Below, piece after piece: positions 27,551 through 35,868 of a stretch of 64,000 nucleotides of DNA. The number at the start of each line of letters is the position of its first letter. Within the stretch, counting starts at the first letter, position 1. The stretch spans positions 496,001 through 560,000 of the forward strand of contig NZ_VFMN01000001.1 in the NCBI RefSeq assembly GCF_006715055.1, given 5' to 3'. A program made the position numbers and the translations under genes. This stretch comes from Lapillicoccus jejuensis. GTDB taxonomy: Bacteria > Actinomycetota > Actinomycetes > Actinomycetales > Dermatophilaceae. Under the pieces are notes generated by a model. That model saw nothing but the letters and a program-made list of their open reading frames with translations. It had not been told where the DNA came from and searched no databases.

Positions 27551-28215
27551 GCGCCGCGACCCGGTCCACCCGGGGTCGGCGCGTCCCGCGCCGGTTCCTC
27601 GTGGGAGCGGTCGCCGGCTCGGTCGCCGCGGGGGCGCTCGCCCTCGCGGCGGCCCCCGCCCAGGCGGCGGGAGGGCCGACGATCACCGTGCTGTACGACG
27701 CGGTCGGCTCCTCGACCGTCAGGAGCACCGGCAGCGTGGTCCCGCTGGGGCCGACCACGCTGACGACCGTCGTCTCCGGCGACGGCACCTTCACCGGCTC
27801 GCTCCCGCTGCCCCCGCAGCGCACCTCCTTCAAGGCCCTCGGCCTCCTGCCGGTGACGGCGACCGTGACCTTCGAGCCCGCCGGCGGCAAGCGGCAGGTC
27901 ACCGGCACGCTGCTGCCGGGCAAGGTGCGCTCGAAGGCGCGCTACTACCTGCGGCTCAGCGACGTCACCGTGGCGGGGCTCCCGGCCTTCGTCGGCGACA
28001 GCTGCCGCACCGTCGACCCGGTCGTCATCCCCGCCACCACCCCGAAGGGGCAGACGTTCGACCTGACGAACGGCGGCACCCTCACGGGCACCTACACGAT
28101 CGGGCAGTTCGCCACCTGCGGCCTGCAGACCCCGATCATCAACGCGCTCATCCCGGGCGCCGGCAACACCGAGACGATCACCCTCACCAACGGCAGGGTC
28201 GTCTCACCTCAGTGA
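27547..28215 (+). CDS. Secreted protein of unknown function sharing the two-cysteine module
   Basis: GTG start overlapping the previous stop by 4 bp, 222 aa. Basic N-terminus (RGRRVPRRF), hydrophobic core and AQA-A cleavage after residue 40. The mature domain includes LRLSDVTVAGLPAFVGDSC (Cys153) and TLTGTYTIGQFATC (Cys191). This matches, in spacing and residues, LTLRDVLVDGKPLDVGSAC and DLYGTLAIPPFTGC of the protein encoded at 25525-26604, so the two share a domain. Ends tail to tail with the DUF2891 gene (7-bp overlap). Confidence 0.82.
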   Translation: MSAATRSTRGRRVPRRFLVGAVAGSVAAGALALAAAPAQAAGGPTITVLYDAVGSSTVRSTGSVVPLGPTTLTTVVSGDGTFTGSLPLPPQRTSFKALGLLPVTATVTFEPAGGKRQVTGTLLPGKVRSKARYYLRLSDVTVAGLPAFVGDSCRTVDPVVIPATTPKGQTFDLTNGGTLTGTYTIGQFATCGLQTPIINALIPGAGNTETITLTNGRVVSPQ

Positions 28216-29255
28216 CCCTGCTCGCCGGCCGTCTCGGCGAGGAGGGCGAAGGAGACCAGCCAGTGGGTCGACATGAAGTCGCCGCCGGTGATCTCCTGCT
28301 CCACCTGCTCCACGCGGGCCCGGGTCGTCCCCTCGACCCGGGCCCGACGCGCGTCCGCGTCCGCCGCGTCGACGCCCGGCAGGGACGGCGCCAGCCCGCG
28401 CAGCTGCCAGGCGCGCGAGAGGCTCAGGCCGTGCAGGTGCACCGCCTTGCCGTCCGTGGGGTCGAGCACCCGGGTCGGCGCCAGGAGCGGGTCGTCGGCG
28501 GAGCCCAGCCCGGGGAGGAACCCGGCCAGCCAGGGCCGCAGGTCGGCCGGGGTCAGGACCCGGCGCAGGAGGTCGGCCTCGCTGAGCGCCGGGGAGAGGA
28601 AGTCGCTCCCGCCGGGCTCCCACGCGACCGGGTAGTCGCGGTCGGCGCCGTACCAGTCCGCAGCCCGCTCCCCCACCGCCGCGACGACGTCGTCCCGACC
28701 GAGGACGCCGGCGGCCTCGTGGACGAGCGCGAGACCGAACGCGGTGTTGGCGTGCTCACCGCTGCGCACCGGGTAGGCCAGCCGCGGCAGCCAGTCGAGG
28801 ACGAGGTCGGCGACCGCGTCGGCGAGCGGCCGGGTCGCCTCCGCCCACGAGGCCGCCTGCGGCACGGCGCTGCTCGTCGTCGCGGCCGCCAGCATCATCG
28901 CCCACGCCCAGCCGTAGGGGCGCTCGAAGTGCGGGTGCGCGCGCAGGTAGTCCGCCTCGACCGTGACGTGCGCGGGGGTGAGCCGGGCGTCGAGCTCGGC
29001 GACGAGCTCACGCCGTACGGCGTCCTCGAGGTGCTCCCCCGCGAGGTCGAGCAGCCGCACGCCCGACCACTGCATGTGCACCGACGAGTGCCAGTCGAAC
29101 GAGCCGTGGAAGGACGGGTGCAGCCGGGTCGGCGTGACGTCGACGTCGTCCGGTCCGCGCGCGACGTGCTGGGCCGCATAGGGGTACGTCGTGCGCAGCA
29201 CCTCGACGACGGTGCGGGCCCAGCCGGGCGCTCGGTCCCGGCGCCAGTCGCTCAT
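28209..29255 (-). CDS. DUF2891 family protein linked to 5-oxoproline genes
   Basis: ATG 29255 overlaps the DUF979 stop by 4 bp and gives 348 aa. The family motif HPSFHGSFDWHSSVHMQW lies near residue 48-65, and further His/Trp/Asp-rich blocks (HPHFERPYGWAW, EPGGSDFLSPALSEADLL, HLHGLSLSRAWQL) suggest an alpha/alpha-barrel enzyme like glycoside hydrolases or epimerases. The biochemical function of the family is not established. No signal peptide, so cytoplasmic. Its place in the DUF969-DUF979 operon ties it to pyroglutamate or a pyroglutamyl-containing substrate. That link is inference. Confidence 0.85.
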   Translation of the reverse strand: MSDWRRDRAPGWARTVVEVLRTTYPYAAQHVARGPDDVDVTPTRLHPSFHGSFDWHSSVHMQWSGVRLLDLAGEHLEDAVRRELVAELDARLTPAHVTVEADYLRAHPHFERPYGWAWAMMLAAATTSSAVPQAASWAEATRPLADAVADLVLDWLPRLAYPVRSGEHANTAFGLALVHEAAGVLGRDDVVAAVGERAADWYGADRDYPVAWEPGGSDFLSPALSEADLLRRVLTPADLRPWLAGFLPGLGSADDPLLAPTRVLDPTDGKAVHLHGLSLSRAWQLRGLAPSLPGVDAADADARRARVEGTTRARVEQVEQEITGGDFMSTHWLVSFALLAETAGEQGH

Positions 29256-30226
29256 CGCGGGAAGGCCGCGAGGGCCATGACCGCGGTGGTGCCGACCCAC
29301 AGCGGGACGGCGGTGGGCAGCTGCGCCTTGATCGGGCCGTACTGGTCCTTCAGCTCCAGCAGCGCGGCGGGGACGAGGTTGAAGTTGGCGGCCATCGGCG
29401 TGACGAGCGTGCCGCAGAAGCCGGCGAGCATCCCGATGGCGAAGACCGCGGGCGGGTTGCCGTGGTACTGCTGCACGAGCACCGGCCAGCCGATCGCGGC
29501 GGTCATCACCGGGAAGGCCGCGAAGGCGTTGCCCATGACGATGGTGAAGACGGCCATCCCCAGGCAGTAGACGACGACCGCGAGCAGCCGCTGGCCGTCG
29601 GGCAGGACGGCGTGGGTGACCCTGCCGACGGCGTCGCCGACGCCGGCGGTCGTGAAGAGCAGGCCGAGGGTGGCGAGGAACTGCGGCAGGATCGCCGCCC
29701 ACCCGATGTGCCCGAGGAGCCGGTCGCCCTCGCGGAACGGGACGACGACGCTGCGAGGGCGGAAGATCGCGAGGGCCACCGCCACCCCGACGAGGGCGGC
29801 GGCGCCGAGACCGATGATGGTCTCGGACTTCGGCTCCAGCAGCGGCCGCCCGCCGAGGCTCACCTTGGCCAGCACCGCCCCGAAGAGGACGGCGACGACG
29901 GGGATGACGAGCGCGGGGACGAAGAGCCGGTTGCCGAAGCGCTCGGCGAGCCCGACCCGCTGCTCGTCCGTGGTCGTGTCGGTGGAGCCGCGGCCGGGGA
30001 ACCCGAGGGCGGCGAGGACGACGAGGACCAGGACGGCGACGCCCTCGATCACGGGCGGGGCGGTCTTCGCGACGACGTACGTGCCGTAGACGAAGGTGAA
30101 GGCGAGGACCGCCCAGAAGGCCGCGCTGCCGAGCCGCTTGGGGTCGCTCCGGTCGCTCAGCCGCAGGACGGCGACGACGAGGAAGACCGCGGCGACGAGC
30201 CAGTAGACCCACTCGACCTTGATCAC
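29252..30226 (-). CDS. DUF979 family membrane protein, predicted 5-oxoproline permease subunit
   Basis: GTG 30226 overlaps the DUF969 stop by 4 bp, giving 324 aa with about nine hydrophobic segments. Conserved-looking blocks are FVYGTYVVAKTAPPVIEGV, MGNAFAAFPVMTAAIGWPVL and GMLAGFCGTLVTPMAANFN, the last resembling re-entrant hairpins of anion/amino-acid transporters. DUF979 is nearly always encoded with DUF969, and the pair is repeatedly found beside pxpABC. They are therefore thought to import 5-oxoproline, though to my knowledge this rests on genome context. Confidence 0.87.
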   Translation of the reverse strand: MIKVEWVYWLVAAVFLVVAVLRLSDRSDPKRLGSAAFWAVLAFTFVYGTYVVAKTAPPVIEGVAVLVLVVLAALGFPGRGSTDTTTDEQRVGLAERFGNRLFVPALVIPVVAVLFGAVLAKVSLGGRPLLEPKSETIIGLGAAALVGVAVALAIFRPRSVVVPFREGDRLLGHIGWAAILPQFLATLGLLFTTAGVGDAVGRVTHAVLPDGQRLLAVVVYCLGMAVFTIVMGNAFAAFPVMTAAIGWPVLVQQYHGNPPAVFAIGMLAGFCGTLVTPMAANFNLVPAALLELKDQYGPIKAQLPTAVPLWVGTTAVMALAAFPR

Positions 30227-30933
30227 CGGGCCACCTCCCCGGCCGGGGCGGGCTCGGGTCGCTCGGCCGCCACCCAGCGGCCGAGCACCCGGTCGAGCCA
30301 GAGCATCCGGGTGCCGTGGACGACGAGCGCGATGACCGCGCTGGGGATCGCCCACAGCGCGATCTGCAGGGCGTCGAGCTTGAGCCCGTACGTCGTGTCG
30401 ACGAAGCCGGTGATGAGCAGGATCGAGCCGACGGCGACGAAGATGTCCTCGCCGAAGAACAGCCCGACGGTGTCGGCCGACGCGGCGTAGGAGCGGACCT
30501 TCTCGCGCGCCCGTTCCGGCAGGGGCCCGTGCACGCGCTCGGCGGCCGCCTCGGTCATCGGCGCCACGATGGGCCGCACCGCCTGCGCCGGGCCGCCGAC
30601 CGCGGTCAGCCCGAGGGCCGCGGTCAGCTGGCGCACGAGCAGGTAGGCGGCGAGCAGCCGGCCGGCGGTCAGACCCGCGAGCCGGCCGATGAGGCGGCGG
30701 GCCTGGTGCTGCAGGCCGTAGCGCTCGACGAGCCCGATGACCGGCAGGACGACGACGAAGACGGTGACGGACCGGCTGCCGGCGAAGCCGGTGCCGAAGG
30801 CCTCGACGATCCGCAGCGGGCTGAGGTGCGCGATGAGGCCGGCGACGACCCCCGCGACGGTGACGACGAGCATCGCGTTGAGCCGGAGGGCGAAACCTAC
30901 GACGACGACCGCGACGGCGAGAAGAACCCACAT
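30223..30933 (-). CDS. DUF969 family membrane protein, predicted 5-oxoproline permease subunit
   Basis: A 236-aa protein with about six hydrophobic segments. Notable blocks are GTGFAGSRSVTVFVVVLPVI, AYLLVRQLTAALGLTAVGGP (Pro-Gly break typical of a substrate-site hairpin) and TVGLFFGEDIFVAVGS. It is the first gene of the DUF969-DUF979-DUF2891 operon. The ATG lies only 8 nt after a TAGAGT -10 box, so the mRNA is probably leaderless, with an operator palindrome between -10 and -35. Forms the permease with DUF979 by inference. Confidence 0.87.
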   Translation of the reverse strand: MWVLLAVAVVVVGFALRLNAMLVVTVAGVVAGLIAHLSPLRIVEAFGTGFAGSRSVTVFVVVLPVIGLVERYGLQHQARRLIGRLAGLTAGRLLAAYLLVRQLTAALGLTAVGGPAQAVRPIVAPMTEAAAERVHGPLPERAREKVRSYAASADTVGLFFGEDIFVAVGSILLITGFVDTTYGLKLDALQIALWAIPSAVIALVVHGTRMLWLDRVLGRWVAAERPEPAPAGEVAR

Positions 30934-30941
30934 GACGCGGC

Positions 30942-30971
30942 ACTCTAGGAGTTGTTCAACAACCCTGACAA
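30942..30971 (-). promoter_or_regulatory. Promoter and operator of the DUF969 operon
   Basis: Minus-strand -35 TTGTCA (30966-30971) and -10 TAGAGT (30942-30947) are 18 bp apart. The spacer contains the palindrome GTTGTTCAACAAC (30951-30963). The same TTGTTnAACAA core recurs in the pxpA promoter, making it the likely binding site of the GntR-type regulator encoded next door. Confidence 0.78.
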
Positions 30972-30981
30972 GAGGTCGGGG

Positions 30982-31701
30982 TCAGGAGTCGCTCGCGTGC
31001 AGTCCGACGAGGTGCCGCTCGGCGCGCAGCAGGTACTCCTCGAGGACCACGGCGGCCCGGACCAGCTCGCCCGCCGCGACGAGCGCCGCGATCCGGGCGT
31101 TGTCCTCCAGGTAGGGCTCGTGGACGGCGCGCGCCCCGGCCACGTCGACGAAGAGCAGCCGCATCTCGGTGAGCAGCCCGCGCAGCGTGCGGTCGACGAC
31201 GTCGTTGCCGGCGAGCCGGGCGAGGGCCAGGTGGAAGCGACCGTTCGCGGTGCCGACCGCCTCCCACTCGCCCGTCGCCCGGGCCTCCTCCCCCGCCGCC
31301 ACCGCGCCACCGACGTCGGCCAGGACCGGCACCCACTCGGCGTGCAGTCGTTGCGCCCGCACGGGATCCGCGGCCACCTCCGCCGCCCGGACGGCCGCCT
31401 CGCGCAGCGCACCGCACTCGAGCAGCCGCCTCGTGGCGTAGACGTCGCGCGCCTCGCGCGCCCCGAGCCGGCGCACGAAGACCCCCCGGTGCGGACGGTG
31501 CTCGAGCAGGTGCTCGTGGGCCAGGACGCGGAAGGCCTCGCGCAGCGTGTTGCGGCTGACCCCCAGCTCGCGCCCGAGCCGGGTCTCGTCGAGGCGGTCG
31601 CCGGGGCGGCGCAGCCCGTCGAGGACGGACTGGCGCAGCCGGTCGACCACGGCGTCGAGGGCGGGAGGGCCCCCGGGGGGCGGCGTCGGCACGGGCGACA
31701 T
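30982..31701 (-). CDS. GntR-family (FadR/FCD type) regulator of 5-oxoproline genes
   Basis: ATG 31701 gives 239 aa. An earlier ATG at 31770 would run the gene through the pxpA promoter and start codon. N-terminal winged helix (LGRELGVSRNTLREAFRVLA, EHRPHRGVFVRRL), then an all-helical FCD ligand domain with metal-ligand-like His/Asp positions (GRFHLALARLAGNDVVDRTL, RAERHLVGLH). Members sense small carboxylates and usually repress. It is flanked by two divergent targets, pxpABC (37 bp away) and DUF969 operon, each with a TTGTTnAACAA site. 5-Oxoproline or glutamate is the likely effector, by inference. Confidence 0.9.
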   Translation of the reverse strand: MSPVPTPPPGGPPALDAVVDRLRQSVLDGLRRPGDRLDETRLGRELGVSRNTLREAFRVLAHEHLLEHRPHRGVFVRRLGAREARDVYATRRLLECGALREAAVRAAEVAADPVRAQRLHAEWVPVLADVGGAVAAGEEARATGEWEAVGTANGRFHLALARLAGNDVVDRTLRGLLTEMRLLFVDVAGARAVHEPYLEDNARIAALVAAGELVRAAVVLEEYLLRAERHLVGLHASDS

Positions 31702-31702
31702 C

Positions 31703-31732
31703 TTGACAGGCGCGATCTTGTTGAACAATCCT
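31703..31732 (+). promoter_or_regulatory. Promoter and operator between the GntR gene and pxpA
   Basis: The whole divergent spacer is 37 bp. TTGACA (31703-31708) is a consensus -35 and AATCCT (31727-31732) a weak -10 at 18-bp spacing, ending 6 nt before the pxpA ATG. The operator TTGTTGAACAA (31718-31728) overlaps the -10, so binding should block pxpA and probably the regulator's own gene. Confidence 0.72.
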
Positions 31733-31738
31733 CCCGGG

Positions 31739-32515
31739 ATGACGTCACCCGGCGCGCTCATCGACCTCAACGCCGACCTCGGGGAGTCCTTCGGCCGCTG
31801 GCGGCTCGGGGACGACGACGCGCTGCTCGAGGTGGTGACGAGCGCGAACGTCGCCTGCGGCTTCCACGCGGGCGACCCCGCGACCCTCGTCGCGACCTGC
31901 CGCGCCGCCGCGCGGCGGGGCGTGGCCGTCGGGGCCCAGGTCGGCTACCGCGACCTGGCCGGCTTCGGCCGCCGGTTCGTCGACGTCTCCCCCGACGACC
32001 TCTTCGCCGACGTGCTCTACCAGCTCGGCGCGCTGGACGGGATCGCCCGCTCCTGCGGCACGGCCGTCACCTACGTCAAGCCGCACGGGGCCCTCTACAA
32101 CACCGTCGTCCACCACGAGGAGCAGGCCGCCGCCGTCGTCGCCGCGGTGGCCGCCCACCCCGGCCGCCTCCCGCTCCTCGGCCTGCCCGGCTCGGTGCTG
32201 CTGGAGCGGGCCGCCGGGGCCGGGCTGCGCGCGGTCCCCGAGGCCTTCGCCGACCGCGGCTACACCGCCGAGGGCACGCTCGTCCCCCGCTCGCTCCCCG
32301 GCGCCCTCGTCGAGGACCCGCGGCAGGTCGCCGACCGGGTCGTGCGCCTCGTCACCGAGGGGGTCGTGCGCTCCGTCGACGGCGTCGACGTCCCGGTGGG
32401 GGCCGCGTCGGTGTGCCTGCACGGCGACACCCCCGGCGCGGCCGCGAGCGCCCGGGCGGTGCGGGCCGCCCTGGAGGCGGCCGGGGTGACCCTGCGCGCC
32501 TTCGCGCGCCCGTGA
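31739..32515 (+). CDS. pxpA: 5-oxoprolinase subunit A (LamB/YcsF family)
   Basis: A 258-aa cytoplasmic protein. It opens IDLNADLGESFGRWRLGDD and carries ANVACGFHAGDP, VGYRDLAGFGRRF, VKPHGALYN and EAFADRGYTAEGTLVPRS, the full set of YcsF-family blocks. With PxpB and PxpC it hydrolyses 5-oxoproline to glutamate using ATP, clearing a spontaneous breakdown product of glutamine and glutamyl peptides. The ATG is only 6 nt from the -10 box, so translation is probably leaderless. Its stop overlaps the pxpB GTG by 4 bp. Confidence 0.95.
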   Translation: MTSPGALIDLNADLGESFGRWRLGDDDALLEVVTSANVACGFHAGDPATLVATCRAAARRGVAVGAQVGYRDLAGFGRRFVDVSPDDLFADVLYQLGALDGIARSCGTAVTYVKPHGALYNTVVHHEEQAAAVVAAVAAHPGRLPLLGLPGSVLLERAAGAGLRAVPEAFADRGYTAEGTLVPRSLPGALVEDPRQVADRVVRLVTEGVVRSVDGVDVPVGAASVCLHGDTPGAAASARAVRAALEAAGVTLRAFARP

Positions 32516-33159
32516 CCGGCGACGTCGTCGCCCTGCGCCGGTGCGGCGAGGACGCCGTGCTCGTCGAGCTCGCCGACGGCCGCGCCCGGCGCCGCTGGGA
32601 GGCCGCGGTCCGCGCGGCGGCGCTGCCCGGGCTCGCCGAGGTCGTGCCGGGGGCGGTGACCGTGCTCGTCCGGGCGGACCGGCCGGCGGCCCTGTCGGCG
32701 CTCGTCGACGCCGTACGGCGCCTGCGCCCCACCGACGCCCCCGAGCCGCCGGCCGCCGACGTGCTCACCGTCCCGGTCCGGTACGACGGCCCCGACCTCG
32801 CGGACGTGGCGCGCGTCCTCCGCGGTGACGTCGCGGACGTGGTCCGGCGCCACACCGGGCAGGAGTGGGAGGTCGAGTTCTGCGGGTTCGCCCCGGGCTT
32901 CGGCTACCTCGTGCCCGTCGACGGCGCGCGCGCCCGGGTCTGGACGAGCGACCCCGTCCCCCGCCGGCCGACCCCGCGCACCCGCGTCCCCGCCGGCGCC
33001 GTCGCGCTGGCCGGGCCGTGGTCGGCCGTCTACCCGGGCGCCTCGGCCGGCGGGTGGCAGCTGGTCGGCACCACGGACCTCGCCGTCTGGGACCCCGACC
33101 GCGACCCGCCCGCGCTGCTCGTGCCCGGGCGCCGGGTCCGCTTCGAGGCCGTCCGGTGA
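32512..33159 (+). CDS. pxpB: 5-oxoprolinase subunit B (KipI/allophanate hydrolase subunit 1 type)
   Basis: GTG 32512 overlaps the pxpA stop by 4 bp and gives 215 aa, a normal length for PxpB. Characteristic blocks are TVPVRYDGPDLADVARV, EFCGFAPGFGYL and the C-terminal PGASAGGWQLVGTTDLAVWD. The N-terminal 80 residues hold the partner domain (RRCGEDAVLVEL). The subunit binds PxpC and the two act with PxpA. Historical names such as Kip inhibitor or allophanate hydrolase subunit reflect sequence similarity. Linked pxpA and DUF969-DUF979 support the 5-oxoprolinase role. Confidence 0.94.
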   Translation: MTGDVVALRRCGEDAVLVELADGRARRRWEAAVRAAALPGLAEVVPGAVTVLVRADRPAALSALVDAVRRLRPTDAPEPPAADVLTVPVRYDGPDLADVARVLRGDVADVVRRHTGQEWEVEFCGFAPGFGYLVPVDGARARVWTSDPVPRRPTPRTRVPAGAVALAGPWSAVYPGASAGGWQLVGTTDLAVWDPDRDPPALLVPGRRVRFEAVR

Positions 33160-34040
33160 GCGGCGCCCTCGAGGTGCTCGCCGTCGGGCCGCAGGTCCTC
33201 GTCCAGGACCGGGGCCGTCCGGGCCACGCCGCGATCGGCGTCCCGGTGGGCGGCGCCGCCGACCGGCGGTCCGCCGCGCTGGCCGGGCGCCTGGTCGGCG
33301 ACGACGCGGGCCGCCCCCTCCTCGAGGTCCTCCTCGGGGGGCTCGCCGTGCGGGCGCGCGGCGCGCAGGTGGTCGCCGTCACGGGGGCGCCGGGGCCGGT
33401 GACGGTCGACGGGCACCCCGCCGCGTTCGCCGCCCCGGTCCGGCTCGCCGACGGGCAGGTCCTCGCCCTCGGCGCGCCCGTCGCCGGGCTGCGCAGCTAC
33501 CTCGCCGTCGCCGGCGGCCTCGACGTCGCCCCCGTCCTCGGCAGCGCCGGCACCTCACCCGTCCCCCGGCTCGGGCCGCCCCCGGTCGCGGCGGGGGACG
33601 TCCTCGCGGTCCGCGGGCCCCGCAGCACGCCGCCGTACGGCGACCCGTCCGTCGCCGCCGCGGGTGGCTGGACCCCGCCACCGGGCGGGGTGACGACGGT
33701 GACCGCGATCGTCGGGCCACGGCACGACTGGTTCGCGCCCGGCGCCCTCCCGCTGCTCGGTCGCACCCGGTGGGTGGCCGGCGACGGCGACCGGGTGGGC
33801 GTGCGGCTCGACGGGCCGGAGCTCCCCCGGGCACGCACCGACGAGCTGCTCAGCGAGCCGATGGTCCCGGGGTCGGTCCAGGTGCCGCCGGACGGGCGGC
33901 CGATCGTCATGGGCCGGGACCACCCGACGACCGGCGGCTACCCCGTCGTGGCCGTCCTCACCGGGTCCTCGGTGGACCGGATGTCGCAGGTCAGACCGGG
34001 CGAGACCGTCCGAATCCTTCTCCACGAGGCATGTTTCTGA
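33156..34040 (+). CDS. pxpC: 5-oxoprolinase subunit C (KipA/allophanate hydrolase subunit 2 type)
   Basis: GTG 33156 overlaps the pxpB stop by 4 bp, 294 aa. Blocks typical of the family are VQDRGRPGHAAIGVPVGGAA, RSYLAVAGGLDV (biotin-dependent-carboxylase-like fold), VGPRHDWFAPG and VMGRDHPTTGGYPVVAVL. It completes the PxpABC enzyme. Because it is a separate gene rather than fused to pxpB, the arrangement is the common three-gene form. The next gene begins 93 bp later with its own ribosome site. Confidence 0.94.
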   Translation: MSGALEVLAVGPQVLVQDRGRPGHAAIGVPVGGAADRRSAALAGRLVGDDAGRPLLEVLLGGLAVRARGAQVVAVTGAPGPVTVDGHPAAFAAPVRLADGQVLALGAPVAGLRSYLAVAGGLDVAPVLGSAGTSPVPRLGPPPVAAGDVLAVRGPRSTPPYGDPSVAAAGGWTPPPGGVTTVTAIVGPRHDWFAPGALPLLGRTRWVAGDGDRVGVRLDGPELPRARTDELLSEPMVPGSVQVPPDGRPIVMGRDHPTTGGYPVVAVLTGSSVDRMSQVRPGETVRILLHEACF

Positions 34041-34133
34041 CGGATTTCGTGCCGTGAGTCTCCCCACGCAAGGGATTGCGGGTCTACGCTCCACCCACCG
34101 GCCGAGCCCCCGACCTCGGCAGGAGGAGGAGAC

Positions 34134-35855
34134 ATGACCGCCACCGCCCCCGTGGCCACCGCCGGCGAGAGCCGGGCGAGCAAGGGCCTCAAGGTCGGCG
34201 CCCTCGGCCTGCTCGGCTCGATCGTCGTGGGCGTCGCCTCCACGGCGCCCGCCTACAGCCTGGCCGCCAGCCTCGGCTTCGTCGTGACGACGGCCAACGG
34301 TGACGGCATCGTCGGCGTCAAGGCGCCGCTGATCATGGTGCTGGCCTTCGTGCCGATGTACTTCATCGCCGTGGCCTACGCCGAGCTGAACAAGGCCGAG
34401 CCCGACTGCGGGACCACCTTCACCTGGGCGGCCCGGGCGTTCGGCACCCGGGTGGGCTGGATGGGCGGCTGGGGCATCATCATCGCCGACGTCATCGTCA
34501 TGGCGAACCTCGCGGCGATCGCGGGCTCCTACTCCTTCACCCTCGTCGGGCTCGACTCGCTCGCCGCGGACACGACGTGGTCGACGGTGGCCGGCGTCGT
34601 GTGGATCGTCATCATGACGTGGATCTGCTGGCGCGGCATCGAGGTCTCGGCCCGGCTGCAGTACGTGCTGCTCGGTCTCGAGGTCGTCACCCTCATCGCC
34701 TTCGCCGGCTTCGCCCTCGTCAAGGTCTACGCCGGCGGCGCGCCGTCGGGGCTGCGCCCATCGCTGGACTGGCTCTCCCCCGCCGGCCTGACCGGCAGCG
34801 CCTTCGTCACCGCGATCCTCATCGCCGTCTTCATCTACTGGGGCTGGGACTCCGCCGTCGCGGTCAACGAGGAGTCGGACGACCCGGCCCGGACCCCGGG
34901 GCGCGCCGCGATCATCTCCACGGTGCTGCTGCTCCTGACCTACGCCCTGGTCTCGGTCGCGACGATCGCCTTCGCCGGCGTCGGTGACTCCGGGATCGGC
35001 CTCGGCAACGCCGACAACGCCGACGACGTGTTCGCGGCGATGGGGCACGACGTCTTCGGCGGCGGCGCGGTGGGCTGGATCATGGTCCACCTGCTCGCGA
35101 TCTGCGTGCTCACCTCCTCGGCCGCCAGCACCCAGACGACGATCCTGCCGACCGCGCGGACCGCCCTGTCGATGGCCGCGTTCAAGGCGCTGCCCGAGCG
35201 CTTCGCCCGGATCCACCCGCGCTACCTCACCCCGACCGACTCGACGCTGTGGATGGGCGCGGTCTCGATCGCCTTCTACGTGGGGCTGACCCTCGTCAGC
35301 GACAAGGTCCTCGGTGACACCATCGCCGCGGTCGGGCTGATGATCGCCTTCTACTACGGCCTGACCGGCTTCGCCTGCGCGTGGTTCTACCGCCGCACGA
35401 TGTGGTCGAGCCCGCGCGACATCGTCATGCAGGGCGTCTTCCCGCTCCTCGGCGGCCTGCTCCTGCTCGGCGCCTTCGTCGTCGCCTCCGTGCAGTACGC
35501 CGCCCCCGACTACGGGTCGACCACGTTCTTCGGCATCGGTGGCGTCTTCGTCATCGGCATCGGCTCGCTGCTGCTCGGCGTGGTGCTCATGGTGGTGTGG
35601 AACGCTCTCCAGCCCGACTACTTCCGAGGCGTGACCCTGCCCCGGCGCAAGGACGGCGACCTCGTCCTCGTCGGCGGTGGCGGCCGCCCCGTCGGCACCC
35701 GGCTGCCGGACACGGTGGAGCGCACGGTCATCGCGCCGGACCTGTCCAACCTCCCGCCCGGCGCGACCGCGATCGACCCGGTCACCGGCGTCGAGTACCA
35801 CCGCGACGGCCCCCCTCCCCGCGGGCACGACGGCTCCCGCGACGACGAGCGCTGA
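34134..35855 (+). CDS. APC-superfamily amino acid/polyamine permease
   Basis: A 573-aa membrane protein with about 12 hydrophobic segments after a 20-residue cytoplasmic start, preceded by AGGAGGAGGAGAC. The first helix has the APC substrate motif GSIVVGVASTAPAYSLAASL. FTWAARAFGTRVGWMGGWGI is the second conserved region and FIYWGWDSAVAVNEES lies in the sixth helix. The C-terminal 70 residues are cytoplasmic and polar. It follows pxpC on the same strand, so an amino acid related to the pathway (glutamate, glutamine or a gamma-glutamyl compound) is possible, but read-through is not certain and the substrate is unknown. Confidence 0.9.
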   Translation: MTATAPVATAGESRASKGLKVGALGLLGSIVVGVASTAPAYSLAASLGFVVTTANGDGIVGVKAPLIMVLAFVPMYFIAVAYAELNKAEPDCGTTFTWAARAFGTRVGWMGGWGIIIADVIVMANLAAIAGSYSFTLVGLDSLAADTTWSTVAGVVWIVIMTWICWRGIEVSARLQYVLLGLEVVTLIAFAGFALVKVYAGGAPSGLRPSLDWLSPAGLTGSAFVTAILIAVFIYWGWDSAVAVNEESDDPARTPGRAAIISTVLLLLTYALVSVATIAFAGVGDSGIGLGNADNADDVFAAMGHDVFGGGAVGWIMVHLLAICVLTSSAASTQTTILPTARTALSMAAFKALPERFARIHPRYLTPTDSTLWMGAVSIAFYVGLTLVSDKVLGDTIAAVGLMIAFYYGLTGFACAWFYRRTMWSSPRDIVMQGVFPLLGGLLLLGAFVVASVQYAAPDYGSTTFFGIGGVFVIGIGSLLLGVVLMVVWNALQPDYFRGVTLPRRKDGDLVLVGGGGRPVGTRLPDTVERTVIAPDLSNLPPGATAIDPVTGVEYHRDGPPPRGHDGSRDDER

Positions 35856-35868
35856 GGGGCACTGATCG

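Noticed and set aside
34041-34133. Riboswitch or attenuator before the APC permease gene
   Set aside because: The 93-bp gap has a -10-like TACGCT and a strong ribosome site but no conserved aptamer or terminator pairing that I could recognise.
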